Shown here piece after piece: positions 1 through 8,280 of a stretch of DNA of 12,010 nt. Origin of the DNA: Spirochaetaceae bacterium (GTDB lineage Bacteria; Spirochaetota; Spirochaetia; Sphaerochaetales; Sphaerochaetaceae); the NCBI GenBank assembly GCA_016649775.1, contig JAENWY010000044.1, positions 1-12,010 on the forward strand, in the 5' to 3' direction. A program made the translations under genes and the position numbers. Numbering within the stretch: position 1 is the stretch's first letter; every line of letters starts with the position of its first letter. The notes under the pieces are model-generated. The model did not search any database and had not been told where the DNA came from. It worked only from the letters and a program-made list of their open reading frames with translations.

Positions 1-53
1 AATAAATACACTACAATAAAAAGCTTATTGCTAGAATTTATCTATTTAATTAA

Positions 54-543
54 TATTCAATAAATTATTGGGAATTAAAGGAGGAACTTGATGCTTGGTT
101 ATTTAATGACAGGAGATATAGAGTAGAGAGGTTTATTATTCTAAGAAAAAAAATAAAGGTTCACAAGGAGGTAATAAGGGGAAAAGGAATTCTTGACTTG
201 GACAAGATTGGATTAAAAGGATTGACCATTATCCAAACATCAAGATTAACCTAAACACCTATGACTATGTATATAAATTTATTGCTAAGAATTCTTCTTT
301 GTAAAGAATATATTGAATATATAATCGATAGAAAGTGGTTTCAAGAAATTAAAAAAAGGGTCTTTTAAAGATGAAAACTACCAGGAATTAAAAGAGTTGC
401 ATCGCTTCTGTGAATGGAGATGTTTATTATAAAAAGAGGATTAATTATTAAAAGATATTAATAATGGAGCATTGTTAAATCTATATTTAGAGATCCAAAA
501 TACTCCTTTATTTTATATTATAAAATTCAGTTTATCCAAATAA
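54..543 (+). pseudogene. Decayed ORF of unknown family with two kinds of lesion
   Basis: No intact gene lies in the first 531 bases, but two long coding-like stretches line up head to tail. The first frame reads from 54 to 368, interrupted by one TAA at 252-254. It has protein-like composition (for example NYWELKEELDAWLFNDRRYR, then CKEYIEYIIDRKWFQEIKK). At the A-run 351-357 the reading shifts frame and continues (FKDENYQELKELHRFCEWR) through two more stops near 433 and 445 to LLKDINNGALLNLYLEIQN and a TAA at 541-543. Upstream of 54 the same frame has another stop at 51-53. The pattern fits a gene broken by point mutations and a homopolymer slip. I do not recognise the family. It overlaps the 3' end of manC by 12 bases, tail to tail. 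Chance open frames in AT-rich DNA are the alternative. Confidence 0.4.
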
Positions 544-1869
544 ATATACATTCTCTAAAAGCAAAGGCTTTACAATTTTATCAGTTGTATCAATTATTCC
601 TGTTTGGACTTCAATAATTTGAAGTTCTGTTTTAGCAATAACTGTATGAATCACACCCCGTGATAAATTTATTAGATCACCACTTTTAACTTCTTGAGAA
701 ATATCATCAATAATTACTAAACCTTCACCGGCGATTATATTCCATGATTCATCTCTATGTTCATGGAGATGATAACGTAATTGATGCCCTTTATTTAATT
801 GTATTTTTATAGTCATACTATTAGATTGTACATCTAAAACAGTAAAAGATCCCCAGGATTTTTCAGCAAACATAATCTGTTGATCAAATTTTAAGACATG
901 CTTTTTTATATAACTCGATTGATGCCTATCTGAAACAAGAATACCGTCATTGCTTGCAGTAATAATAAGATTATCAGTACCCATACAAAGCACAGGAATG
1001 TTTAAAGTATTAATTACATTTGTATTTTTACAAGAATCATCGACGATAACATTACCAAATGTTTTAAAAGGCATAACCTCTGTTAAAGTATTCCAAGTAC
1101 CAATATCTTTCCATTGTTTATCATATCTAAGAACTTCAATTTCACTTTCATTTTCTACTACAGCATAGTCAAAACTTATTTTTTCAACAGAACCATAGTT
1201 CTCATATAAACTTTTATAAGTTTTATATCCTAATATCTTTTCAGTCACTTTTGACAAGTAATCAAGTGTAAAAGAGAAAACACCACCATTCCATAGAGCA
1301 CCTCTATCGATATAGCCTTTGGCTATTTTCTCAACAGGTTTTTCTTTAAAACAATCTACTTTACTTATACTTTCTTTGGTTTTTGGAATTATATATCCAT
1401 ATTTTTCACTGGAATAGGTTGGAACCATTCCCATTAAAGCAATATTACATTCATTTTTTTCAACCATACTGGCAAGAGTACAAAGCTTTTCAAAATAAGA
1501 AATATCTACATAAGGATCAACAGGACATACCACGACTGCTTCATTTTTATTTATTTTTTTTATATCTTTTAAATACATAGTCGCAAGAGCTATAGCAGGA
1601 AACGTATCCTTTCTAAAAGGTTCTATACAAATTGATACTTTATCACCTAATTGATTTTTAATAGCACTTACTTGAGTTGAACTAGTTGCTATGGTTATTT
1701 CTGCTTCTGGATTTGCACATTTTAGCTGGCGATAAATTCTTTGTACCATAGATTCATATTCGCCTGTTTCTTCATTTTCGAACAATCGAATAAATTGTTT
1801 TGATCTCACTTCATTTGAAAGCGGCCAAAGTCTTTTTCCACTTCCACCAGATAATATAATAACTTGCAT
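532..1869 (-). CDS. manC: Mannose-1-phosphate guanylyltransferase with C-terminal cupin (type II PMI-like) domain
   Basis: Makes GDP-mannose from mannose-1-phosphate and GTP in the cytoplasm, supplying sugar for surface polysaccharides or glycoconjugates. Residues 1-270 are the nucleotidyltransferase: the loop LSGGSGKRLWPLS (residues 6-18) followed by SKQF, the VCPVDPYVD segment in place of the usual PADH, FKEKP, the WNGGVF sugar-binding stretch, DYAVVEN and WKDIGTW. Residues 334-445 form a cupin like the mannose-6-phosphate isomerase half of bifunctional ManC/AlgA, with HLHEHRDESW (367-376) and a later His408 as likely metal ligands, then IIEVQTG. The 445 aa length is slightly below the 460-480 aa usual for the bifunctional enzyme. 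Isomerase activity is inferred, and the domain may be structural only. ATG start with a weak GAGCGAG ribosome site. It stands alone: no other sugar-nucleotide genes are in view. Confidence 0.9.
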   Translation of the reverse strand: MQVIILSGGSGKRLWPLSNEVRSKQFIRLFENEETGEYESMVQRIYRQLKCANPEAEITIATSSTQVSAIKNQLGDKVSICIEPFRKDTFPAIALATMYLKDIKKINKNEAVVVCPVDPYVDISYFEKLCTLASMVEKNECNIALMGMVPTYSSEKYGYIIPKTKESISKVDCFKEKPVEKIAKGYIDRGALWNGGVFSFTLDYLSKVTEKILGYKTYKSLYENYGSVEKISFDYAVVENESEIEVLRYDKQWKDIGTWNTLTEVMPFKTFGNVIVDDSCKNTNVINTLNIPVLCMGTDNLIITASNDGILVSDRHQSSYIKKHVLKFDQQIMFAEKSWGSFTVLDVQSNSMTIKIQLNKGHQLRYHLHEHRDESWNIIAGEGLVIIDDISQEVKSGDLINLSRGVIHTVIAKTELQIIEVQTGIIDTTDKIVKPLLLENVYLFG

Positions 1870-2181
1870 ATTCTTCTCGCTCTTTTTATAATAGTAAAAA
1901 ATCTAAAATTGAATAACTATATCTATTTTAAACTATATTTGTTTAATTTATAAAGTTCATACACTCATTGTCTTAAAAACACCAATGCAATATTAAAGTT
2001 ACTGAATCTACCAATAACTAATATATATAAAATACCTCTATAGCCTAAACAATATTTAACTAAAAGTAAATAATTTTAACTTAAGAACAATCAGAGCTAC
2101 TTAATTTTGCCTTATAGCCTATCAAATTATTAAACTTTATAATTCTTTATCAGGAAGTCTCTACAAACTTATATATATAAT
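1870..2181. other. AT-rich intergenic stretch between manC and the clpB terminator
   Basis: About 310 bases without a convincing gene. No reading frame with a ribosome site is seen on either strand, and no tRNA-like or GC-rich folded segment. The only internal repetition noticed is the 9-mer TATAGCCTA at 2039-2047 and 2113-2121. The manC-proximal end holds the candidate promoter. The rest appears to be a spacer. Confidence 0.5.
1885..1913 (-). promoter_or_regulatory. Candidate sigma-70 promoter of manC
   Basis: On the - strand TTCAAT (1908-1913) and TATAAA (1885-1890) are separated by 17 bp. The -10 matches consensus at 5 of 6 bases and the -35 at only 3. Transcription would start about 10 bases before the manC ATG, which leaves room for a ribosome site. 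Base composition is so AT-rich that chance matches are common. Confidence 0.3.
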
Positions 2182-2221
2182 AAAAAAAATAGAGGACTCC
2201 AATATTTAAATTTTCGTCCTC
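2182..2221 (-). terminator. Rho-independent terminator after clpB
   Basis: Read on the - strand, GAGGAC (2216-2221) pairs with GTCCTC (2192-2197) across an 18-nt loop, and the stem is followed by a T-rich run (2182-2189). It starts 22 bases after the clpB stop. The 6-bp stem is short and the loop long, so it is probably of moderate strength. Confidence 0.6.
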
Positions 2222-2242
2222 ATTGATTTAATATTTTATTAA

Positions 2243-4822
2243 CTAATTTACATCAATTATTAAACCTTTATTTCCATATGATAAATTGATAGAACAACCT
2301 GGATAAACACGCCCTTCTAAGAGCTCTTTTGCAAGTGGATTCTCAATATAATTTTGAATTGCTCGCTTAATAGGTCTAGCACCAAAAGTAATATCAAAAC
2401 CAACCTTAAAGATTTCTGTTAATAAAGAATCATCAAAACTAACAGTAATGTCTTTGTCTTTTAATCTCTTTACCAAATCTTGAAGTTGTAATTTTACAAT
2501 AACTTTAATTTGATCTTCACCAAGACTATTGAAAACAACAATATCATCAAGTCTATTAATAAATTCAGGTTTAAAGGTATGTCTAATAGTTTCCATTACT
2601 ATTTGCTCACCCTCTTCATAACTATTTGAATTTAATAATTGTGTAGCTCCTAGATTACTTGTCATAATTATTACAGTATTCGTAAAGTCAACAACACGTC
2701 CTTGACCGTCGGTTAAACGACCATCATCTAAAACCTGAAGAAGAATATTAAATACATCTGGATGAGCTTTTTCAATTTCATCAAATAAAATTACTGAATA
2801 AGGTCTTCTTCTAACCAATTCTGTTAATTGACCGCCTTGGTCATATCCAACATATCCAGGAGGAGCTCCAATCAATCTGCTAACTGAGAATTTCTCCATA
2901 TATTCACTCATATCAATACGAGCTAAAGCTTTCTCATCATCAAATAAGAAATCAGCTAGAACCTTTGCTAACAAAGTCTTACCAACACCTGTTGGTCCAG
3001 CAAAGATAAAAGAACCTAAAGGTTTATTAATATCTGATAAACCTGATTTATTACGTCTTATTGCATCACTAATTACAGATATTGCACGTGATTGTCCAAT
3101 AACAGATTTAGTTAAAGTCTCTTCTAATTTTAGATACTTTTCTCTTTCACTTCTTTCCATCTTTGAAATAGGAATACCTGTCCAAGCACTAACAATCTTT
3201 TCAATATCTTCTTCTCTAACTTCTTCTCTTAATAATTGCTTACCATTTTTATTTACTTCTTCAAGTTTTGCAGATAATTGTTTAATATCTCGTTCCAACT
3301 GAGGGATTTCACCATGTTTAATCTTAGCAGCTGTATTCAAATCACCATCTCTCTCTGCATTTTTTTCAGCAGTCTTTAACTCTTCCATTTTAGATTTTTT
3401 ACTACGTAAATTTTCAATTGAAGCTTTTTCATTTTGCCATTGAGCGCTCATAGTATCCATCTGACTATTAAAGTTAGCTAGATCCTCTTCTATTTTTGCA
3501 AGACGTTTTTTACTATTTTCATCTTCTTCTTTACTTAAAGCTCGTTTCTCGATATTTAACTGAAGAACCTTATGTGTTAATTTATCTAACTCTTCAGGTT
3601 GGCTTTCTATTTCCATCTTTAATTGAGATGCAGCCTCATCTACTAAATCAATAGCCTTATCAGGAAGGAAACGGTTTGTAATATATCTATTTGATAATAC
3701 ACTTGCAGCAACAAGGGCTTCATCCTTAATTCTTACACCATGATGAACTTCATATTTTTCTTTAATTCCACGTAAAATAGCAATAGTATCTTCTACTGAA
3801 GGTTCTTTTGTATATACTGGTTGGAATCTTCGTTCAAGAGCTTTATCACTCTCAATATATTTTCTATATTCATCAAGTGTTGTTGCACCAATTGCATGTA
3901 GTTCACCTCTAGCTAGTGCTGGTTTAATTAGATTAGAAGCATCTGTAGAGCCCTCTGCAGCACCTGCACCAACTATTGTATGTAACTCATCAATAAATAA
4001 AATTATTTGGCCTTCACTGCGTGTTATTTCATTGATTACTGCTTTGAATCTTTCTTCAAATTCACCTCTAAATTTAGCACCAGCTAATAAAGCACCCATA
4101 TCAAGAGACAGGAGTTTCTTATTTAAAAGTGATTCTGGTACATCTTTTGAAACTATTCTTTGAGCAAGACCTTCAACTATGGCAGTTTTACCAACTCCTG
4201 GTTCACCAATAAGAACTGGATTGTTTTTAGTTCTTCGTGAAAGAACCTGCATTAATCTTCTTATTTCTTTATCTCTACCAATAACAGGATCTAATTTCCC
4301 AGCTCTTGCTAATTTTGTAACATCACGACAGTATTTTTCAAGACTTTTATATCTTGATTCAGGATCATTACTATTGATTGTTTGATTGCCTCTTATATCC
4401 ATTAAAGCTTTCAATACATTATCTTTATCAACACCAAGATGAACTAACATGTCTTTTGTAGCTGTTTTAGATTTTAATACAGCTAATAAAAAATGTTCAG
4501 TGCTAACATATTCATCTTTAAAATTTTGAGATTCTTTTTCTGCATCGTAAAGAAGATTTCCTAACTCATTTGAAATACTCTCTTGAGAAATAGTACCATA
4601 AGTTTTTGGAAGTTTATCAATTAAAACTCTCAATCCTTCTACAATAGATAATGGAGTTACCCCTATTTTCTCAAATAAAGGAGGCAATAAACCATCCTCT
4701 TGTTTCATCATTGCAAGCATTAAATGATCGGTTGTTATCTCAGGGTTTGAACTTTCGTGAGCAAGGGAACCTGCACTTTGCAGTGCTTCTTTCATTTTAA
4801 TTGTCATTGAATCAATATTCAT
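2243..4822 (-). CDS. clpB: ATP-dependent disaggregase ClpB (Hsp100)
   Basis: Hexameric AAA+ chaperone that pulls proteins out of aggregates with DnaK. Numbering from the ATG at 4822 (859 aa): Clp N-domain 1-145; NBD1 with Walker A GEPGVGKT 206-213, pore loop GAKFRGEFEER with Phe251 where E. coli has Tyr, Walker B FIDE ending at Glu279, Arg pair 331/332; coiled-coil middle domain about 405-525; NBD2 with Walker A GPTGVGKT 609-616, pore loop GYVGY (Tyr657), Walker B LFDE, and a C-terminal domain with FGARPIKR. The frame extends two codons upstream to a GTG (4828), but AGAGG lies at the right distance only for the ATG, and residue numbers then match E. coli ClpB. The middle domain separates it from ClpA/ClpC. 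No CIRCE element was seen upstream. It follows the tetR gene on the same strand but has its own likely promoter. Confidence 0.97.
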   Translation of the reverse strand: MNIDSMTIKMKEALQSAGSLAHESSNPEITTDHLMLAMMKQEDGLLPPLFEKIGVTPLSIVEGLRVLIDKLPKTYGTISQESISNELGNLLYDAEKESQNFKDEYVSTEHFLLAVLKSKTATKDMLVHLGVDKDNVLKALMDIRGNQTINSNDPESRYKSLEKYCRDVTKLARAGKLDPVIGRDKEIRRLMQVLSRRTKNNPVLIGEPGVGKTAIVEGLAQRIVSKDVPESLLNKKLLSLDMGALLAGAKFRGEFEERFKAVINEITRSEGQIILFIDELHTIVGAGAAEGSTDASNLIKPALARGELHAIGATTLDEYRKYIESDKALERRFQPVYTKEPSVEDTIAILRGIKEKYEVHHGVRIKDEALVAASVLSNRYITNRFLPDKAIDLVDEAASQLKMEIESQPEELDKLTHKVLQLNIEKRALSKEEDENSKKRLAKIEEDLANFNSQMDTMSAQWQNEKASIENLRSKKSKMEELKTAEKNAERDGDLNTAAKIKHGEIPQLERDIKQLSAKLEEVNKNGKQLLREEVREEDIEKIVSAWTGIPISKMERSEREKYLKLEETLTKSVIGQSRAISVISDAIRRNKSGLSDINKPLGSFIFAGPTGVGKTLLAKVLADFLFDDEKALARIDMSEYMEKFSVSRLIGAPPGYVGYDQGGQLTELVRRRPYSVILFDEIEKAHPDVFNILLQVLDDGRLTDGQGRVVDFTNTVIIMTSNLGATQLLNSNSYEEGEQIVMETIRHTFKPEFINRLDDIVVFNSLGEDQIKVIVKLQLQDLVKRLKDKDITVSFDDSLLTEIFKVGFDITFGARPIKRAIQNYIENPLAKELLEGRVYPGCSINLSYGNKGLIIDVN

Positions 4823-4851
4823 ATACACCTCTTTTTTTGCTCCCTACAAGC

Positions 4852-4879
4852 ATTATAAAGATAATAAAATTAAAGGCAA
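4852..4879 (-). promoter_or_regulatory. Candidate sigma-70 promoter of clpB
   Basis: On the - strand TTGCCT (4874-4879), a 16-bp spacer and a perfect TATAAT (4852-4857) lie between tetR and clpB. A TTGTCA (4881-4886) further up is too far from the -10 (23 bp). Transcription would begin near 4845, giving a leader of about 24 bases that contains the AGAGG ribosome site. No heat-shock sigma-32 type -10 (CCCCAT-like) or CIRCE inverted repeat was found, so heat control, if any, is by another route. Confidence 0.55.
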
Positions 4880-4903
4880 TTGACAACTAAATTAGACTTT
4901 AAT

Positions 4904-5500
4904 CTAGATTTTATAGAAAGATAGATATCTACTAATTAAGTCTTTATTAATTTTTGGGTTCTCAATTCCAAGAAAGGCAAACTCTAGAGAAGAAGACACA
5001 ACAAGAGAAGAAATATGTTCTGTAATACCTTCAATATCACAGTCAGCTGAAATATCTCCACGGCCTCTTCCATATCTCAATAAACGTTTAAATAGTATAT
5101 TTAACTTTGCAGTTCTTCTGAGAATTATTGTATTAAAATTAGTACCTTCTTTTCTCATAAGCAACATTACATCTACCAGAGAAGTTAATTCTGATAAATG
5201 AGTAACTCCAAAATCAATAATATCATTGCAAATGTAGATAATACGATCCATAACATTATCATCTGAAGCCCAAGCATAATCTGCGTATTTTTTAAACATC
5301 CTACCTGTTACGAGTTTTACAGCATAATAGTAAATTTGTTCTTTATCTTTGAAATATTGATAGATTGTAGGACGAGATAAGCCACATTCTTGTGCAATTA
5401 AAGAAAGGTTAGAATCTTTATAGCCCTCTCTCGCAAATACATCTAATGCAGTCTTTAAAATTCTTTCTTTTCTTAGCTCATGATCAATCTTTTTAGGCAT
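4904..5500 (-). CDS. TetR/AcrR-family transcriptional regulator
   Basis: A 198-aa one-domain-plus-ligand-domain repressor. Residues 8-55 form the TetR DNA-binding domain: RKERILKTALDVFAREGYKD, then SLIAQECGLSRPTIYQYFKDKEQ, where GLSRPTIYQYF is the recognition helix region. The remaining ~140 residues are a helical ligand-binding domain too variable to assign an inducer. ATG start with GGAG 8 nt upstream. It is transcribed divergently from the M20 peptidase gene, and a palindrome in the 89-bp gap covers both -35 regions. The likely role is therefore to repress itself and the peptidase; this is inferred from layout. clpB follows on the same strand 81 bp after the stop, so read-through into clpB is possible. 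Confidence 0.9.
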   Translation of the reverse strand: MPKKIDHELRKERILKTALDVFAREGYKDSNLSLIAQECGLSRPTIYQYFKDKEQIYYYAVKLVTGRMFKKYADYAWASDDNVMDRIIYICNDIIDFGVTHLSELTSLVDVMLLMRKEGTNFNTIILRRTAKLNILFKRLLRYGRGRGDISADCDIEGITEHISSLVVSSSLEFAFLGIENPKINKDLISRYLSFYKI

Positions 5501-5525
5501 AAATAATTCTCCATCTTCTTATAGC

Positions 5526-5531
5526 ATTATA
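5526..5531 (-). promoter_or_regulatory. Candidate -10 element of the tetR-family gene
   Basis: A perfect TATAAT is read on the - strand 25 bases before the tetR ATG. The matching -35 position (about 5549-5554) falls inside the palindrome at 5545-5567 and has a poor consensus. The flanking ten bases TTTATAATGC are identical to those around the clpB -10. Confidence 0.45.
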
Positions 5532-5544
5532 AATATCTATTTAT

Positions 5545-5567
5545 ACTAGACATTTGAATGCTCTAGT
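5545..5567. promoter_or_regulatory. Palindromic operator candidate between tetR and the M20 peptidase
   Basis: ACTAGA (5545-5550) and TCTAGT (5562-5567) are perfect inverted repeats. Just inside them CATT and AATG also pair, off centre by one base. The 23-bp size suits a TetR dimer or pair of dimers. It overlaps the expected -35 positions of both divergent genes, which is the usual site for an autoregulating TetR repressor. Binding is inferred, not shown. Confidence 0.6.
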
Positions 5568-5589
5568 CACATAATAATGTAAACTAAAC

Positions 5590-7065
5590 ATGGGGGCAAT
5601 GAATTTGATATTATTTTTGACACTTTTATTAATTATTGTATTAATACTTATAATTATATCCATACGAACATTAACAATTCAACGAAAATTTAAAAAACAG
5701 GCAAATAGTGTAACGAAAGAACAATCAAATAAATATATTAACTACGATAGCGAAGAACCTATTAATATTTTAACAGGTGCTATTAAATATAAAACGATTA
5801 GTTACAAAGATCCTTCACTTACAGATTGGAAAGAATTTGATAAATTTCATGACTATTTAAAAGAAAGTTTTCCTCTAACTTTTGAAAAATTATCATACCC
5901 TTGTGACAGTCCTAATAATTTAATTTTTAAATTCGAAGGACAGGATAAAAGTGTAAAACCACTTTTGCTTATAGCGCATCAAGATGTAGTTCCTGCAAAT
6001 GAAGCAGGTTGGGATACTCCTCCTTTTGAGGGAATTAAAAAAGATGGATACCTTTATGGTAGAGGTTCTTTTGATGTAAAAATACTAGTGATTTCAATAT
6101 TACAATCATTTGAAGAATTACTAAGAAAAAATGAAAAACCCGCTAGAACTGTATTTTCCGCTTTTGGATGTGATGAAGAATCTTCAGGTGACAATGGAGC
6201 AACAAAAATATCTGAACAATTTGAAAAAGAAGGCATTAATTTTGAAATGGTTCTTGATGAAGGTGGTGCTGTTGCAGAAGATTATATTAAGGGAATAGAC
6301 AAACCTATTACTGCGATTGGTATAGCGGAAAAAGGTTATCTAGATTTGAAATTAACTCGTGTTAAAAACGGTGGACACTCATCAACTCCAAATTTTCCAA
6401 CAGCAATGGGTGAAATAGCTTCAGCTATAGAAAAAATAGAAAAGAATCAAATGAAGCCTAGAATCACAAAACCTATTAAAGACTTAATACATAATCTCGG
6501 TCTAAGTGCCCCTTTTGGTATGGGTGTATTATTTTTAAACCAAGGTTTAACCTCACCTATTATTAAAAAAGCATTCTCCGGTGGACAAACCACTAGTGCA
6601 CTAATTAGAACAACCATAACTCCTACAATGATGAGTGGTAGTAATGCTGCTAATATAATTGCTAAAGAATCTTGGGCTCTGTTAAATTGCAGAGTTCTTC
6701 CCGGAGATAGTGATGAAGTTATAATTAAGTATATTAAAAAAATCATTAATAACGATAATATCAAAATAACTGTAGTTAATTATAAAGAACCTTCACCGAT
6801 TTCTACTATAAATACAGAAGCTTGGAATACTCTTAAAAACACAATAAAAAGGACATTTCCTGATTCCATTACAACAAGTTTCTTAATGATGGGTGGAACA
6901 GATGCAAAGCATTATCATAACGTATGTGATAATATTTATAGATTTGAACCTTGCCAAATGAATCAAAGTGAAATAGCTAAAATGCACAATGATAATGAGC
7001 GAATGTCTTTTGACAATATTCACAATGCAACAAAATTTTATCTTGATTTAATTACTACGTTCTAA
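5590..7065 (+). CDS. Membrane-anchored M20-family zinc peptidase (carboxypeptidase S / PM20D1-like)
   Basis: Di-zinc metallopeptidase of the M20 family, closest in layout to carboxypeptidase S and N-acyl-amino-acid hydrolases (PM20D1). Residues 5-25 are a hydrophobic helix, probably an N-terminal anchor. The catalytic domain shows HQDVVP (His130, Asp132), YGRGSFDVK (Asp162 bridging metal), GCDEESSGDNGA (catalytic Glu196 and metal-ligand Glu197), LDEGGAV (acidic ligand near 223), the lid-domain GGHSSTP at 261-267, then MMGGTDAKHYHN and HNDNER near the C-terminus. The 491 aa length fits the subgroup. Substrate is not predictable: peptides or N-acyl amino acids are both possible. The first ATG has no Shine-Dalgarno; a second ATG at 5599 has GGGGG only two bases before it, so the start is uncertain. 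Divergent from the TetR gene, hence probably under its control. Confidence 0.88.
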   Translation: MGAMNLILFLTLLLIIVLILIIISIRTLTIQRKFKKQANSVTKEQSNKYINYDSEEPINILTGAIKYKTISYKDPSLTDWKEFDKFHDYLKESFPLTFEKLSYPCDSPNNLIFKFEGQDKSVKPLLLIAHQDVVPANEAGWDTPPFEGIKKDGYLYGRGSFDVKILVISILQSFEELLRKNEKPARTVFSAFGCDEESSGDNGATKISEQFEKEGINFEMVLDEGGAVAEDYIKGIDKPITAIGIAEKGYLDLKLTRVKNGGHSSTPNFPTAMGEIASAIEKIEKNQMKPRITKPIKDLIHNLGLSAPFGMGVLFLNQGLTSPIIKKAFSGGQTTSALIRTTITPTMMSGSNAANIIAKESWALLNCRVLPGDSDEVIIKYIKKIINNDNIKITVVNYKEPSPISTINTEAWNTLKNTIKRTFPDSITTSFLMMGGTDAKHYHNVCDNIYRFEPCQMNQSEIAKMHNDNERMSFDNIHNATKFYLDLITTF

Positions 7066-8273
7066 GATAGATCATCAAGATCTATCTCTACAAAAGAATC
7101 ATCTAGAGGTGTTGAAAGTTCATCTTTCTGCACCCCTACATCTTTTAGTTTTCGATTCATTACACGAGCTCTTGTACCTAAATGATCAAGAGAAGAAGTT
7201 GCTTGATTTAGTTTACTCTGAACCTTTTCAACTTGTTCATTAAATCTATAAAATTCAGTTTTTATAGAAGACAAAACTTTCCAAACCTCTTCAGAACTCT
7301 TCTCTAGAGCTAATGTTTTAAAACCTAATTGAAGACTATTAATTAAGGCACTAAAGGTTGTCGGACCACTGATAACAACTCTATACTTGCTGATTAACTT
7401 TTCAAAGCATCCTGGTATATTTAATACTTCTGCATATAAACCTTCAAGAGGAAGAAATAAAATTGCAAAATCTGTCGTATTTGGAGGATCAATATACTTT
7501 TTAGAAATTTCCTTTGCCTCTTCTTCAATTCTTATTGCTAGGGCTTTTAAAGAAATCTCTATGCCCTCTTTATTATTTTCAAGAGAATATTTTTGCAATC
7601 TCTCATAATCCTCTTTTGGAAATTTAGCGTCAATTGGAAGATAAACTACACCATCACCTTTACCTGGTAACTTAATAGCATATTCTACACGATAATTACT
7701 TCCACTACGGGTTATTACATTTTTTTCCCACTGAGATGATACCAAGATTTCAGAAAGTATATTCTCCGCCTGTAGTTCACCCCAAGTACCTCTAGTTTTA
7801 ATATTACCTAGCAATCTAGTCAAATCACCCACTCCAGAAGATAAGCTCTTCATTTCTCCTAAGGAAGTATGAACACTTTCTAATTGATCACTTACTAACT
7901 TAAAAGATTCATTTAATCGTGTATTTAAAGTAACTGTTAATTTTTCATCAACAGTTTTTCTCATAACATCCAGTCTTTTTTCATTATCTTCTCTAATTTT
8001 CTCAAGTTGTTGATAAACTTGCTTAGAAAGATTTTCATTCTTATTTTCGATGTTTGAAAGAGATAAATTTAAATGACTATCAAAAGAAGCAATTTGATTT
8101 GACAAACTACTTCTTTCATTTTCGAGCATTTGCATTAGTTCTTTACGTGTTTCATTATTTTGCTTTAGTATTATCTCTAAATCTCGATTATCTTCTTTTT
8201 TACGAGAAGTAATTATCACTATTGAAAGTGTAATAAGGGATATAATAAGTATAATTATTGTTAATAAATTCAT
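7062..8273 (-). CDS. rmuC: DNA recombination protein RmuC homologue
   Basis: RmuC proteins limit inversions and other rearrangements at short inverted repeats; a nuclease-like fold has been proposed for the family. Here residues 3-23 are a hydrophobic N-terminal anchor, 25-145 are predicted coiled coil (Lys/Glu-rich heptads), and the RmuC domain follows: GNIKTRGTWGELQ at 156-168, LPIDAKFPKEDYERL, TDFAILFLPLEGLYAEVL, VVISGPTTFSALINSLQLGF and EEVWKVLSSIKTEF. At 403 aa it is within the family range. A short acidic tail (EIDLDDLS) ends it. Its stop codon (TAG, 7062-7064) overlaps the TAA of the convergent M20 gene. The ATG lacks a Shine-Dalgarno, and a TATTAT at 8281-8286 is only seven bases upstream, so the mRNA may be leaderless. 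Confidence 0.93.
   Translation of the reverse strand: MNLLTIIILIISLITLSIVIITSRKKEDNRDLEIILKQNNETRKELMQMLENERSSLSNQIASFDSHLNLSLSNIENKNENLSKQVYQQLEKIREDNEKRLDVMRKTVDEKLTVTLNTRLNESFKLVSDQLESVHTSLGEMKSLSSGVGDLTRLLGNIKTRGTWGELQAENILSEILVSSQWEKNVITRSGSNYRVEYAIKLPGKGDGVVYLPIDAKFPKEDYERLQKYSLENNKEGIEISLKALAIRIEEEAKEISKKYIDPPNTTDFAILFLPLEGLYAEVLNIPGCFEKLISKYRVVISGPTTFSALINSLQLGFKTLALEKSSEEVWKVLSSIKTEFYRFNEQVEKVQSKLNQATSSLDHLGTRARVMNRKLKDVGVQKDELSTPLDDSFVEIDLDDLS
7065..7087. other. Perfect hairpin at the convergent ends of the M20 gene and rmuC
   Basis: AGATAGATC (7065-7073) and GATCTATCT (7079-7087) pair over 9 bp with a 5-base loop. The hairpin lies in the last codons of rmuC (EIDLDDLS) and begins at the last base of the M20 stop codon. 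No T-run follows on either strand, so it is not a standard intrinsic terminator. It may block or stabilise the ends of both convergent transcripts. Confidence 0.55.
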
Positions 8274-8280
8274 AATGCTT

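Noticed and set aside
2039..2121. Direct repeat TATAGCCTA, two copies 74 bases apart
   Set aside because: Nine bases, two copies, no periodicity or further copies; insufficient for a repeat array.
6447..6764. 105-codon - strand open frame inside the M20 gene
   Set aside because: Hydrophobic translation arises from the complement of the real frame; catalytic motifs support the + strand gene.
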